Source: Novimethylophilus sp036504375 (GTDB taxonomy: Bacteria; Pseudomonadota; Gammaproteobacteria; Burkholderiales; Methylophilaceae). Taken from it: DNA of 21,022 bases. Below are positions 14,300-21,022 of the stretch, piece after piece (within the stretch, counting starts at the first letter, position 1; the number at the start of each line of letters is the position of its first letter). A model generated the notes under the pieces. The model ran no database searches. It was not told the origin of the DNA and saw nothing but the letters and a program-made list of their open reading frames with translations. The position numbers and the translations under genes were made by a program. The stretch spans positions 1 through 21,022 of the forward strand of contig NZ_DASXVH010000054.1 in NCBI RefSeq assembly GCF_036504375.1, written 5' to 3'.

Positions 14300-15031
14300 T
14301 TAAAAATCGCCCCATAAGGTCTGCATCGCCGCTATCGCCGCCATCGCGGCGGTTTCGGTGCGCAGTATGCGTGCGCCAAGGCGCACCGGCACAAATCCGC
14401 AGCCGGCCGCGGCCAGTAGCTCTTGTGGCGAGAAGCCACCCTCGCAGCCGATCAGCAGGCAGATGGGGCCATCGGGTGGCGGCAGGTCGTGCAGACGCTG
14501 TTCCGCCATTGGCGACAGCGCCAGTTTAAGCGCATACGTTTCACCCCGGCCGAGCCAGTCCGTGAGCGGCAGGATGGGCGCCACCGTGGGTACGGTGGCG
14601 CGACCGCTTTGTTCGCAGGCGGACACCACTACATTTTGCCAATGTTCACGCCGTTTTTCGGCGCGCTCCCCGTTCAATTTGACTACGCTGCGCTCGGCCG
14701 CGATCGGTTGAACTGCGGAGACGCCGAGCTCCACGGCTTTTTGCAAAGTGAAATCCATGCGGTCTCCGCTGGAAACTGCTTGTGCCAGGGTTACCGACAG
14801 TGGCGATTCGCGCCCGGCCGGCGTCGCGCGATTGAGTTTGGCGACGACTTCATTCTTGTTGATGCGCAGGATTTCTCCGGCGAAATCGCTGCCGTTGCCG
14901 TTGAACAGAGTCAGTTCGTCCCCCGGTTTCATGCGCAGCACCCTGACTACATGGTGAGCGGCGTTGTCCGGCAGGCTGACGATGCCTCCGGGGGCGAGGG
15001 GTGCGGAACAAAAGAATCGTGGGGCGGACAT
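14300..15031 (-). CDS. rsmE: 16S rRNA (uracil(1498)-N(3))-methyltransferase RsmE
   Basis: RsmE methylates N3 of U1498 in 16S rRNA of the 30S subunit using S-adenosylmethionine. The 243-aa protein has an N-terminal PUA-like domain (about 1-70, with HHVVRVLRMKPGDELTLFNGNG) and a C-terminal SPOUT knot domain. The latter shows KAVELGVSAVQPIAAERSV, ACEQSGRATVP, the IGCEGGFSPQEL loop and the knot end LGARILRTETAAMAA. Length is the family norm. The start at 15031 gives the expected PRFFCSAPL opening but lacks a strong ribosome site. It runs towards argA, whose start is 58 bases beyond the rsmE stop, so read-through is possible. Confidence 0.95.
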   Translation of the reverse strand: MSAPRFFCSAPLAPGGIVSLPDNAAHHVVRVLRMKPGDELTLFNGNGSDFAGEILRINKNEVVAKLNRATPAGRESPLSVTLAQAVSSGDRMDFTLQKAVELGVSAVQPIAAERSVVKLNGERAEKRREHWQNVVVSACEQSGRATVPTVAPILPLTDWLGRGETYALKLALSPMAEQRLHDLPPPDGPICLLIGCEGGFSPQELLAAAGCGFVPVRLGARILRTETAAMAAIAAMQTLWGDF

Positions 15032-15050
15032 AATGGGGCGCCTGCGGGAA

Positions 15051-15059
15051 TGGTAAAAT
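15051..15059 (+). promoter_or_regulatory. Candidate extended -10 for the thioredoxin-family gene
   Basis: TGGTAAAAT has the TGn extension and a -10 hexamer matching consensus at five of six positions. It lies 37 bases before the ATG in the rsmE/thioredoxin divergent spacer. No clear -35 is seen. Confidence 0.4.
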
Positions 15060-15095
15060 CAAACCCAATTGTAACGGTAAAAAGGAGCTGAAATT

Positions 15096-15653
15096 ATGGT
15101 CAGCCTGCAAACCCCTGTTTGTGATTTTGGCTGGAAGGCGCCCGATTTCAATCTGCCCGGAATCGACGGCAGGATGTGGGGCCTGGGTGATGCGCGCGGC
15201 CCGAAAGGCACGCTGGTGATGTTCATCTGCAACCATTGCCCTTATGTCAAGGCGATCCGTCCGCGCCTGGTCCGGGACTTGAATGAGCTGAAGGCGCTGG
15301 GCGTCAATGCGGTCGCCATCATGTCCAATGATCCTGCCGATTATCCGGAAGACTCGTTTCAGAACATGCAGGCTGTTGCCCGGGAATTCGATTTTTCTTT
15401 CCCCTATCTTTTCGATGAAACCCAGGAAATCGCCAAGGCATATGGCGCGGTTTGCACGCCGGATTTCTTCGGATTCAATGCCGATCTGGAACTGCAGTAC
15501 CGCGGGCGCTTCGATGAATCGCGCAAGGAAACGGCGCCGGAAGGCGTGCGGCGCGATTTGTTCGAGGCCATGAAAGAGGTTGCGCTAACCGGCCGGGGGC
15601 CGCGCGAGCAAATCCCCGGCATGGGTTGCTCGATCAAATGGATGGGCGAGTAA
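15096..15653 (+). CDS. Thioredoxin-fold redox protein (AhpC/TSA-like)
   Basis: This is a 185-aa thioredoxin-like protein of the AhpC/TSA-redoxin group, without a signal peptide, so it is probably cytoplasmic. The pattern GWKAPDFNLPGIDGR opens the fold, and the redox centre is CNHCPYV with cysteines at residues 45 and 48. The cis-proline region is AVCTPDFFGFNADLELQYRGR. Members are often annotated as thioredoxin family or alkyl hydroperoxide reductase-like, but the substrate is unknown. The ATG follows AAGGAG at 10 bases. It is divergent from rsmE. The CxxC arrangement suggests disulfide or peroxide chemistry, but the sequence does not tell which. Confidence 0.85.
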   Translation: MVSLQTPVCDFGWKAPDFNLPGIDGRMWGLGDARGPKGTLVMFICNHCPYVKAIRPRLVRDLNELKALGVNAVAIMSNDPADYPEDSFQNMQAVAREFDFSFPYLFDETQEIAKAYGAVCTPDFFGFNADLELQYRGRFDESRKETAPEGVRRDLFEAMKEVALTGRGPREQIPGMGCSIKWMGE

Positions 15654-15671
15654 ATCGGGCCCGTAGCTCCG

Positions 15672-15709
15672 AACTATTGCCCAAACAACGCAACTGGGCA
15701 ATAATAGTT
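15672..15709. repeat. Long bulged inverted repeat downstream of the thioredoxin gene
   Basis: AACTATTGCCCA and TGGGCAATAATAGTT pair over 12 bp with a three-base bulge, around an 11-base loop. It lies 18 bases after the stop codon, but there is no U-tract. It could be a transcript-end stabiliser or an operator rather than a standard terminator. Confidence 0.5.
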
Positions 15710-15797
15710 GAGGACCTCCAAGACATTTGTAATTAAGGAAAAGAAAGTGTCTGTTTCTGCGGAGGGATAATTCCGGGCATACAACATTCTTCCTGCT

Positions 15798-15810
15798 CCA
15801 CTCAGAGTGG
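15798..15810. promoter_or_regulatory. 13-bp palindrome upstream of tkt
   Basis: CCACTC-A-GAGTGG is a perfect palindrome with imperfect GC-rich extension on both sides. It lies between a GATAAT word and the MITE-like element. It is a possible operator for the tkt-gap-pgk unit; the regulator is unknown. Confidence 0.35.
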
Positions 15811-15833
15811 CGGCGGGGATATTTATCTTTAAT

Positions 15834-15981
15834 AGAAGCTGTCTTAAAAAATTTGCGAGGAGGGATGGATGCAAGGCGCACGGAACTGAGACAACCGGAA
15901 TGTACGGGGAGTACATGAGGATTTCGAGTGCCGCGCAACGCCGCAGACACCCTCCGCAGCAATTTTTAAGACAGTTTCTTA
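15834..15981. mobile_element. MITE-like palindromic element
   Basis: A ~148-bp non-coding element has terminal inverted repeats of about 30 bp. The left end begins AGAAGCTGTCTTAAAAAATT and the right end, reverse-complemented, AGAAACTGTCTTAAAAATT; both run on to GGAGGG. The centre has a perfect ATGTAC-GGGGA-GTACAT hairpin. It is flanked by GATATTTATCTTTAAT (15818-15833) and GATATTTCTCTTTAAT (15982-15997), a 15/16 direct repeat that looks like a target duplication. No transposase is present, so movement would need one in trans. Confidence 0.6.
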
Positions 15982-16016
15982 GATATTTCTCTTTAATTAG
16001 GACTAGGGGATTGAAT

Positions 16017-18005
16017 ATGGCAACTCGTAATGATTTAGCAAATGCCATCCGTGCATTGTCAATGGATGCTGTTCAGAAGGCCAATTCCGGTCACCCCGGC
16101 GCGCCGATGGGTATGGCGGAAATCGCCGAAGTAGTGTGGAACCACCATCTGCGCCATAACCCGAAGAACCCGCATTGGGCCGATCGCGACCGTTTCATTC
16201 TGTCCAATGGTCACGGCTCCATGCTGATTTACTCGCTGCTGCACCTGACCGGCTACGATCTGCCGATGGATGAAATCAAGACCTTCCGCCAACTGCATTC
16301 CAAGTGCGCCGGCCATCCGGAATACGGCTATGCGCCTGGCGTTGAAACCACTACCGGCCCGCTGGGTCAGGGCATTACCAATGCGGTCGGTTTCGCCATG
16401 GCAGAAAAGCTGCTGGCCGACCAATTCAACCGTCCCGGTCATGAAATCGTCAATCACCACACTTACGTGTTCATGGGCGATGGCTGCATGATGGAAGGCG
16501 TTTCCCACGAAGCCTGCGCGCTGGCCGGCACCTGGGGCCTGGGCAAGCTGATCGCTTTCTGGGACGACAACGGCATTTCCATCGACGGCCACATCGAAGG
16601 CTGGTATACCGACGATACCGCCAAGCGCTTTGAAGCCTATGGCTGGCATGTGATCCCCAACGTGGACGGCCATGACGCTGCCGCCGTAGAAGCGGCTGTG
16701 CAGGCGGCCAAAACGGTTACCGACAAGCCCAGCCTGATCTGCTGCAAGACCATCATCGGCAAGGGTTCCCCCAACAAGGAAGGCACTCACGATTGCCACG
16801 GCGCAGCTCTGGGCGACGCCGAAGTGGCAGATACCCGCAAGAACATCGGCTGGAACTATCCTCCTTTCGAGATTCCGCAGGACGTCTACGACGGCTGGGA
16901 TTGCCGCACCAAGGGCCAAGGCCATGAAACGCTGTGGAACAACAAGTTTGCCGAATATGCCAAGGTGTATCCGGAACTGGCTGCCGAGTTCAAGCGCCGC
17001 ATGGCAGGCGACTTGCCTGCCAACTGGAAGGAGCATACCGCTGCTTTCATCAAGGCAACCAATGACAAGGCGGAAGGCGTGGCCACCCGCAAGGCTTCGC
17101 AAAACGCGATCAACGCGCTGGCTGCCGTACTGCCGGAATTCGTGGGCGGCTCTGCCGACCTGACCGGTTCCAACCTGACCGGCTGGACGGGCGCGCATCA
17201 CGTGCATGGCAAGAAGCCGGGCAACTACATCTCTTACGGCGTGCGCGAGTTCGGCATGTTCGCCATCATGAACGGTATGACGTTGCACGGCGGCATCCTG
17301 CCGTTCGGCGGCACCTTCCACATGTTCTCCGACTATGCCAAGAACGCCCTGCGCATGGCCGCGCTGATGAAGCAGCGCACCATTGCCGTGCTGACCCACG
17401 ACTCCATCGGCCAGGGCGAAGACGGTCCTACCCACCAGCCGGTCGAGCAAACCGCCGGTCTGCGCTACATTCCGCGCATGGATGTGTGGCGTCCGGCTGA
17501 CTCGGTCGAAACCGCCGTGGCCTGGGTGGCTGCCGTCGAGCGCAGGGACGGCCCGACCAGCCTGGTGCTCTCCCGCCAGAACGTGCCGGGCATCAAGCAC
17601 GACGAAGCCCATTTCGATCTGATCCGCAAGGGCGGCTATGTGTTCTCCGACGTGGCTGGCAAGGCCGACGTGATCCTGATCTCCAACGGCTCCGAGTTCG
17701 ATCTGGCCGTCAAGGCCGCTGCGGAACTCAACGCTGCGGGTACCAAAGCGCGCGTGGTTTCCATGCCGTCCACCAACGTGTTCGACCGCCAGGATAAAGC
17801 CTACAAGGACAGCGTACTGACCCCGGGCGTGAAGCGTGTCGCGGTTGAAGCCGCTCACCCCGACTTCTGGCGCAAGTACGTTGGTCTGGAAGGTGCCGTG
17901 GTGGGTATCGACACCTTCGGCGAATCCGCTCCTGGCGGCGCGCTGTTCAAGCATTTTGGTTTTACGGCCGAAAATGTGGTCAACACCGTGAAGTCCATCC
18001 TGTAA
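16017..18005 (+). CDS. tkt: Transketolase
   Basis: Transketolase uses thiamine diphosphate to move two-carbon units between ketoses and aldoses; here it would regenerate ribulose-5-phosphate for the RuMP or Calvin cycle. The start at 16017 is chosen because AGGGGA lies 7 bases upstream and the protein then begins MATRNDLANAIRALSMDAVQ as in relatives, giving 662 aa (E. coli TktA has 663). Features are SGHPGAPMG at 24-32, the thiamine-binding GDGCMMEGVSHEA near 155, DDNGISIDG, and THDSIGQGEDGPTHQP in the pyrimidine domain. The open frame extends 70 codons further upstream, but that part is the non-coding MITE-like region. It is the first gene before gap, pgk and pyk. Confidence 0.97.
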   Translation: MATRNDLANAIRALSMDAVQKANSGHPGAPMGMAEIAEVVWNHHLRHNPKNPHWADRDRFILSNGHGSMLIYSLLHLTGYDLPMDEIKTFRQLHSKCAGHPEYGYAPGVETTTGPLGQGITNAVGFAMAEKLLADQFNRPGHEIVNHHTYVFMGDGCMMEGVSHEACALAGTWGLGKLIAFWDDNGISIDGHIEGWYTDDTAKRFEAYGWHVIPNVDGHDAAAVEAAVQAAKTVTDKPSLICCKTIIGKGSPNKEGTHDCHGAALGDAEVADTRKNIGWNYPPFEIPQDVYDGWDCRTKGQGHETLWNNKFAEYAKVYPELAAEFKRRMAGDLPANWKEHTAAFIKATNDKAEGVATRKASQNAINALAAVLPEFVGGSADLTGSNLTGWTGAHHVHGKKPGNYISYGVREFGMFAIMNGMTLHGGILPFGGTFHMFSDYAKNALRMAALMKQRTIAVLTHDSIGQGEDGPTHQPVEQTAGLRYIPRMDVWRPADSVETAVAWVAAVERRDGPTSLVLSRQNVPGIKHDEAHFDLIRKGGYVFSDVAGKADVILISNGSEFDLAVKAAAELNAAGTKARVVSMPSTNVFDRQDKAYKDSVLTPGVKRVAVEAAHPDFWRKYVGLEGAVVGIDTFGESAPGGALFKHFGFTAENVVNTVKSIL

Positions 18006-18031
18006 GAGGGCTGTTAGCGGCAATCCATGAC

Positions 18032-18061
18032 TCGCCATTCCTGCAAATGCAGGAATGGCGA
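18032..18061 (+). terminator. Strong hairpin between tkt and gap
   Basis: TCGCCATTCCTGCA and TGCAGGAATGGCGA pair over 13-14 bp with a minimal loop. The tail is TATCTTT, so the U-tract is weak. It could be a partial terminator, or a 3' end stabiliser that lets tkt and gap be expressed at different levels. Confidence 0.55.
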
Positions 18062-18104
18062 TATCTTTACTGGTGACAATCTTTCCTGAATTGAGGAGTT
18101 AGCA

Positions 18105-19118
18105 ATGGCAATTCGTGTCGCAATCAATGGTTACGGCCGTATCGGCCGTAATGTGTTGCGCGCCCTGTATGAGTCCGGTCGTAAGGATATCCAGATTGTG
18201 GCCATCAACGATCTGGGCAATGCTGAAACCAATGCCCATCTGACGCGTCACGATACCGTACACGGCAAGTTCAACGGGACGATCGTGGTCGAAGGCGATT
18301 ACATGGTCGTCGACGGCGACAAGATCCGGGTGTGTGCAATGCGCAATCCTGCCGAACTGCCCTGGAAAGAACTCGATGTCGACGTCGTCATGGAATGCAC
18401 CGGCGTTTTCCGCAACAAGGAAAAATGCACGCCGCACCTGACTGCTGGCGCCAAAAAAGTGATCATTTCCGCTCCTGCGGATAAAAACCAGTGCGACGCA
18501 ACCGTCGTGTATGGCGTCAACCATGACATCCTGCGCGCAGACATGGAGGTGATCTCCAATGCATCCTGCACTACCAACTGTCTGGCGCCGCTGGTCAAGC
18601 CGCTGTGCGACACGGTGGGGATACAGAAGGGGTTGATGACCACCGTACACTCCTATACCAATGACCAGGTGCTCACCGACGTTTACCACAGCGATCTGTA
18701 CCGTGCCCGCGCCGCTGCGTTGAACATGATCCCGACCAAGACCGGTGCGGCCCAGGCCGTGGGTCTGGTGGTCCCGGAACTGGACGGAAAGATGTCCGGT
18801 TTTGCGATCCGCGTGCCGACCGCCAACGTTTCGGTGGTGGACCTGACCTTTATCGCCGGGCGCGATACCAGCAAGGAAGAAATCAACGGCATCATGAAGA
18901 CGGCGTCGGAAAGCGCCGCGCTCAAGGGCATCCTCGGCTACAACACCGAGCCTCTGGTTTCCAGCGACTTCAACCACACCACCACGTCTTCCAATTTCGA
19001 TGCCAACCAGACCAGTGTCTTGGGGAACCTGGTAAAAGTATTGTCATGGTATGACAATGAATGGGGTTTCTCTTGCCGCATGATCGATACCGCGGTCGCC
19101 CTGATGAATGCCAAGTAA
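18105..19118 (+). CDS. gap: Glyceraldehyde-3-phosphate dehydrogenase, type I
   Basis: GAPDH interconverts glyceraldehyde-3-phosphate and 1,3-bisphosphoglycerate with NAD(P). The 337-aa protein has the Rossmann motif INGYGRIGRN at about 6-15 and the active-site ASCTTNCLAP with catalytic Cys155. It also has the substrate-binding HSYTNDQ, RARAAALNMIPTKTGAA and the C-terminal SWYDNEWGFSCRM. GAGGAG precedes the ATG. It is preceded by tkt and followed by pgk at 67 bases. The Asp in AINDLG near residue 33 is typical of NAD-preferring forms, so a purely NADPH-type enzyme is less likely. Confidence 0.97.
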   Translation: MAIRVAINGYGRIGRNVLRALYESGRKDIQIVAINDLGNAETNAHLTRHDTVHGKFNGTIVVEGDYMVVDGDKIRVCAMRNPAELPWKELDVDVVMECTGVFRNKEKCTPHLTAGAKKVIISAPADKNQCDATVVYGVNHDILRADMEVISNASCTTNCLAPLVKPLCDTVGIQKGLMTTVHSYTNDQVLTDVYHSDLYRARAAALNMIPTKTGAAQAVGLVVPELDGKMSGFAIRVPTANVSVVDLTFIAGRDTSKEEINGIMKTASESAALKGILGYNTEPLVSSDFNHTTTSSNFDANQTSVLGNLVKVLSWYDNEWGFSCRMIDTAVALMNAK

Positions 19119-19185
19119 TGTCGTGAAAGGGTGATGGGCAGCCGAGCTGCTGCCTTTTCGCCCGATTGCGAATCTGGAGTCAATC

Positions 19186-20367
19186 ATGTCTGTTATCAAG
19201 CTGACCAGCCTGGACCTGAAAGACAAGCGCGTCTTTATCCGGGCCGACCTTAACGTACCCGTCAAAGACGGCAAGGTTACATCCGACGCCCGCATCATCG
19301 CTTCCATGGCTACGATAGAGCGTTGCCTGGAAGCGGGGGCCCGCGTCATGGTGACCTCCCACCTGGGCCGGCCTGAAGAGGGCGTGTATTCCGAAGAAAA
19401 TTCGCTCAAGCCGGTGGCCGACAATATTGCGGCGCGGCTGGGCCGGCCGGTTCGCCTGATCAAGGATTGGATAGACGGCGGATTCGAGGTTGCCGCCGGC
19501 GAACTGGTGTTGCTGGAGAATTGCCGCTTCAACAAAGGCGAAAAAAAATGCCTGGATGAAACCGCGCAGAAATACGCCAGCTTGTGCGACATCTTCGTCA
19601 TGGACGCGTTCGGTACGGCGCATCGCGCCGAGGCCAGCACTTACGGCGTTGCCAAATTCGCGCCGGTGGCATGCGCCGGCATTCTGCTGACCGAAGAACT
19701 GGATGCGCTGACCAAGGCGCTACTCAATCCTGCGCGTCCGATGGTGGCCATCGTCGGCGGCAGCAAGGTATCCACCAAGCTGACCGTGCTTGAATCCTTG
19801 TCGGAAAAGGTCGACCAGCTGGTGGTCGGCGGCGGCATCGCCAATACCTTCCTCAAGGCGGCGGGACATAACGTCGGCAAATCGCTGTGCGAGGACGATC
19901 TGGTGCCGACCGCCCGGGCACTGATGACCAAAATGGCTGCGCGCGGCGCGAGCATCCCCATCGCGGCGGATGTGGTATGCGGCAAGAATTTCGCGGCTGG
20001 CGAACCGGCAGTGCTGAAAGCCGCGGATGCCGTGGCCGACGACGACATGATTTTCGATATCGGTCCGCAATCTGCCCAGCAGCTTGCCGATATCATCATG
20101 CGGGCTGGCACCGTGGTGTGGAACGGCCCGGTCGGCGTATTCGAATTCGACCAGTTCGGCGCGGGCACCAAAAAAATTGCCGAGGCCATCGCCGCAACCA
20201 GGGCATTTACGCTGGCAGGCGGTGGGGACACCATCGCCGCGATTCAGAAGTACCATATTTACGACAAGGTCTCCTATATTTCCACCGCCGGCGGTGCTTT
20301 TCTCGAATTCCTCGAGGGCAAGAAATTGCCGGCGGTAGAAATTCTCGAGCAGCGCGCCCAGCGCTGA
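19186..20367 (+). CDS. pgk: Phosphoglycerate kinase
   Basis: PGK transfers phosphate between 1,3-bisphosphoglycerate and ADP. The 393-aa protein has the N-domain signature RADLNVPVKDGKV (19-31), the substrate-binding SHLGRPEEG at about 59-67, and LLENCRFNKGEKK. Later come VAIVGGSKVSTKLTVLESL and VVGGGIANTFL in the C-domain, the nucleotide-binding WNGPVGVFE, and GGGDTIAAI near the end. Length is the bacterial norm. The ribosome site is a modest GGAG, 7 bases before the ATG. It lies between gap and pyk, and a hairpin with a U-tract follows it. Confidence 0.97.
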   Translation: MSVIKLTSLDLKDKRVFIRADLNVPVKDGKVTSDARIIASMATIERCLEAGARVMVTSHLGRPEEGVYSEENSLKPVADNIAARLGRPVRLIKDWIDGGFEVAAGELVLLENCRFNKGEKKCLDETAQKYASLCDIFVMDAFGTAHRAEASTYGVAKFAPVACAGILLTEELDALTKALLNPARPMVAIVGGSKVSTKLTVLESLSEKVDQLVVGGGIANTFLKAAGHNVGKSLCEDDLVPTARALMTKMAARGASIPIAADVVCGKNFAAGEPAVLKAADAVADDDMIFDIGPQSAQQLADIIMRAGTVVWNGPVGVFEFDQFGAGTKKIAEAIAATRAFTLAGGGDTIAAIQKYHIYDKVSYISTAGGAFLEFLEGKKLPAVEILEQRAQR

Positions 20368-20382
20368 TTCTTGGCTTTGTGC

Positions 20383-20427
20383 AGGGCGTTGGGGGTATGA
20401 TTATCCCTGTCGCCCTTTTCCTTTTTT
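20383..20427 (+). terminator. Terminator/attenuator between pgk and pyk
   Basis: An outer stem AGGGCG / CGCCCT (20383-20388, 20411-20416) and an inner stem GGGGTA / TATCCC with one G-U pair and a TGAT loop form a long hairpin. TTTTCCTTTTTT follows. The U-tract ends 11 bases before the pyk start and directly abuts its AAGAGAA ribosome site. TATGAT in the loop (20396-20401) could also act as a -10. Confidence 0.7.
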
Positions 20428-20438
20428 AAGAGAATCAA

Positions 20439-21022
20439 TTGATACGACGCAAAACTAAAATCGTGGCCACCCTGGGCCCGGCATCCAGCAGCCGCGAAGT
20501 GCTCGACAGCATGATAGAAGCCGGCGTGGATGTGGTGCGCTTGAACTTTTCTCATGGTACGCCGCAGGATCATATCGAGCGGGCCACGCTGGTGCGCGAT
20601 CTGGCGCGTGAGCGCCACCGTCCGATCGGCGTCCTGTGCGATTTGCAGGGCCCCAAAATTCGTATCGGCAAGTTCGAAAACGGCAAGGTCATGCTGTCCG
20701 CCGGCGACAAATTCATCCTTGATGCCAATTGCATGCTGGGCGATCAGGGGTGTGTCGGCCTCGATTACAAGGAACTGCCCCGGGATGTCGAGTCGGGCGC
20801 GATTTTGCTGCTGGACGACGGACGCATGGTGATGACGGTCGATGAGGTGCGGGGCGACAAGATTTACTGCACCGTCAACCAGAGCGGCGTGCTCTCCAAT
20901 AACAAGGGGATTAACCGCCAGGGAGGCGGTTTGTCAGCGCAGGCGCTGACCGAGAAGGATCGCGAGGATATCAAGACGGCAGCCGCGCTCGAGGCCGATT
21001 ACCTGGCGATCTCTTTCCCCCG
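20439..21022 (+). CDS. pyk: Pyruvate kinase, N-terminal part (runs off the window)
   Basis: Pyruvate kinase makes pyruvate and ATP from phosphoenolpyruvate. The 194 codons present read IRRKTKIVATLGPASSS at the start, then VDVVRLNFSHGTPQDH (substrate and ATP region), CDLQGPKIRIGKFENG, and SNNKGINRQGGGLSAQALTEKD of the B domain to A domain return. The start is TTG at 20439: an in-frame TAA at 20427-20429 rules out anything further upstream, and the next methionine is about 24 residues inside the conserved fold. A weak AAGAG precedes it. It follows pgk by 71 bases, across a terminator-like hairpin. The A-domain remainder and C-terminal domain lie beyond the window. Confidence 0.95.
   Translation, partial: MIRRKTKIVATLGPASSSREVLDSMIEAGVDVVRLNFSHGTPQDHIERATLVRDLARERHRPIGVLCDLQGPKIRIGKFENGKVMLSAGDKFILDANCMLGDQGCVGLDYKELPRDVESGAILLLDDGRMVMTVDEVRGDKIYCTVNQSGVLSNNKGINRQGGGLSAQALTEKDREDIKTAAALEADYLAISFP

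Larger units (their letters stand above)
15654..16016. other. 363-bp gene-free region upstream of tkt
   Basis: No gene is supported here. In order it holds a bulged hairpin (15672-15709), a 13-bp palindrome (15798-15810), a MITE-like element between direct repeats (15818-15997) and the tkt ribosome site. It must also carry the tkt promoter, which I could not place; a lone GATAAT at 15766-15771 is the best -10-like word. An open frame runs from 15807 into tkt but has no coding character. Confidence 0.6.

Noticed and set aside
15807..16016. 70-codon upstream extension of the transketolase frame
   Set aside because: It translates the MITE-like repeat, has no homology-like features, and a good ribosome site and family-typical N-terminus occur at 16017.
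16059..18038. 659-codon open frame on the - strand opposite tkt
   Set aside because: It is an antisense shadow of a highly biased transketolase gene; no ribosome site and no domain pattern are visible.
19137..19156. GGCAGC-CGA-GCTGC hairpin before pgk as a terminator
   Set aside because: The stem is only 5 bp plus a bulge with a TTTT tail, and gap-pgk are normally co-transcribed. Too weak to call.
1..21022. CRISPR arrays, insertion sequences with transposase, phage or toxin-antitoxin genes
   Set aside because: I looked for regular direct repeats, DDE-type or recombinase-like frames and small overlapping gene pairs and found none.

Overview
This 21-kb window looks chromosomal and betaproteobacterial. 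The best fit is a member of Nitrosomonadales such as Methylophilaceae or Gallionellaceae, but the family is an inference. The gene orders 5S rRNA / rimP-nusA-infB-rbfA-truB, argB / pyrimidine nucleotidase / slmA and tkt-gap-pgk-pyk are familiar from that group. Two hexulose-phosphate synthases and one hexuloisomerase point to the ribulose monophosphate (RuMP) route of formaldehyde fixation, so the organism is a methylotroph or at least a formaldehyde assimilator/detoxifier.

Layout. (a) 1-77: the last bases of a 5S rRNA gene and its terminator, closing an rrn operon. (b) 213-6245: a rimP-nusA-infB-rbfA-truB operon on the + strand with an extended -10 promoter and a leader hairpin, ending at a bidirectional terminator. 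(c) 6284-8333, - strand: hxlA2, hxlA1 and hxlB in transcription order. A good intrinsic terminator lies between hxlA1 and hxlB, and a palindrome lies beside the hxlA2 promoter. (d) 8519-10670, - strand: argB, a HAD pyrimidine 5'-nucleotidase and slmA, tightly packed. (e) 10801-12069, + strand: an MOFRL-type glycerate kinase. (f) 12100-12531, - strand: a small heat-shock protein behind a sigma-32-like promoter. (g) 12683-14242, - strand: an N-acetylglutamate synthase (ArgA) carrying an N-terminal XRE/Cro-CI helix-turn-helix. Its promoter region holds three palindromes whose centres are exactly 15 bp apart. (h) rsmE (-) and a thioredoxin-fold protein (+), divergently transcribed. (i) 15654-16016: a 363-bp gene-free stretch with hairpins and a MITE-like palindromic element between 16-bp direct repeats. 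(j) tkt-gap-pgk-pyk on the + strand; pyk starts at TTG behind an attenuator-like hairpin and runs off the window.

How the genes fit together. HxlA joins formaldehyde to ribulose-5-phosphate and HxlB isomerises the product to fructose-6-phosphate. Transketolase supports regeneration of the acceptor. GapA, Pgk and Pyk carry carbon to pyruvate, and glycerate kinase can feed phosphoglycerate into the same lower pathway. ArgA and ArgB are steps 1 and 2 of arginine biosynthesis.

The most novel element I see is the HTH-ArgA fusion with its palindrome array. It suggests a 'trigger enzyme' in which the arginine-sensing first enzyme of the pathway is also its own transcriptional regulator, much as NadR and BirA combine enzyme and regulator. 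The domain layout and palindromes are visible in the sequence; the regulatory role is inference.
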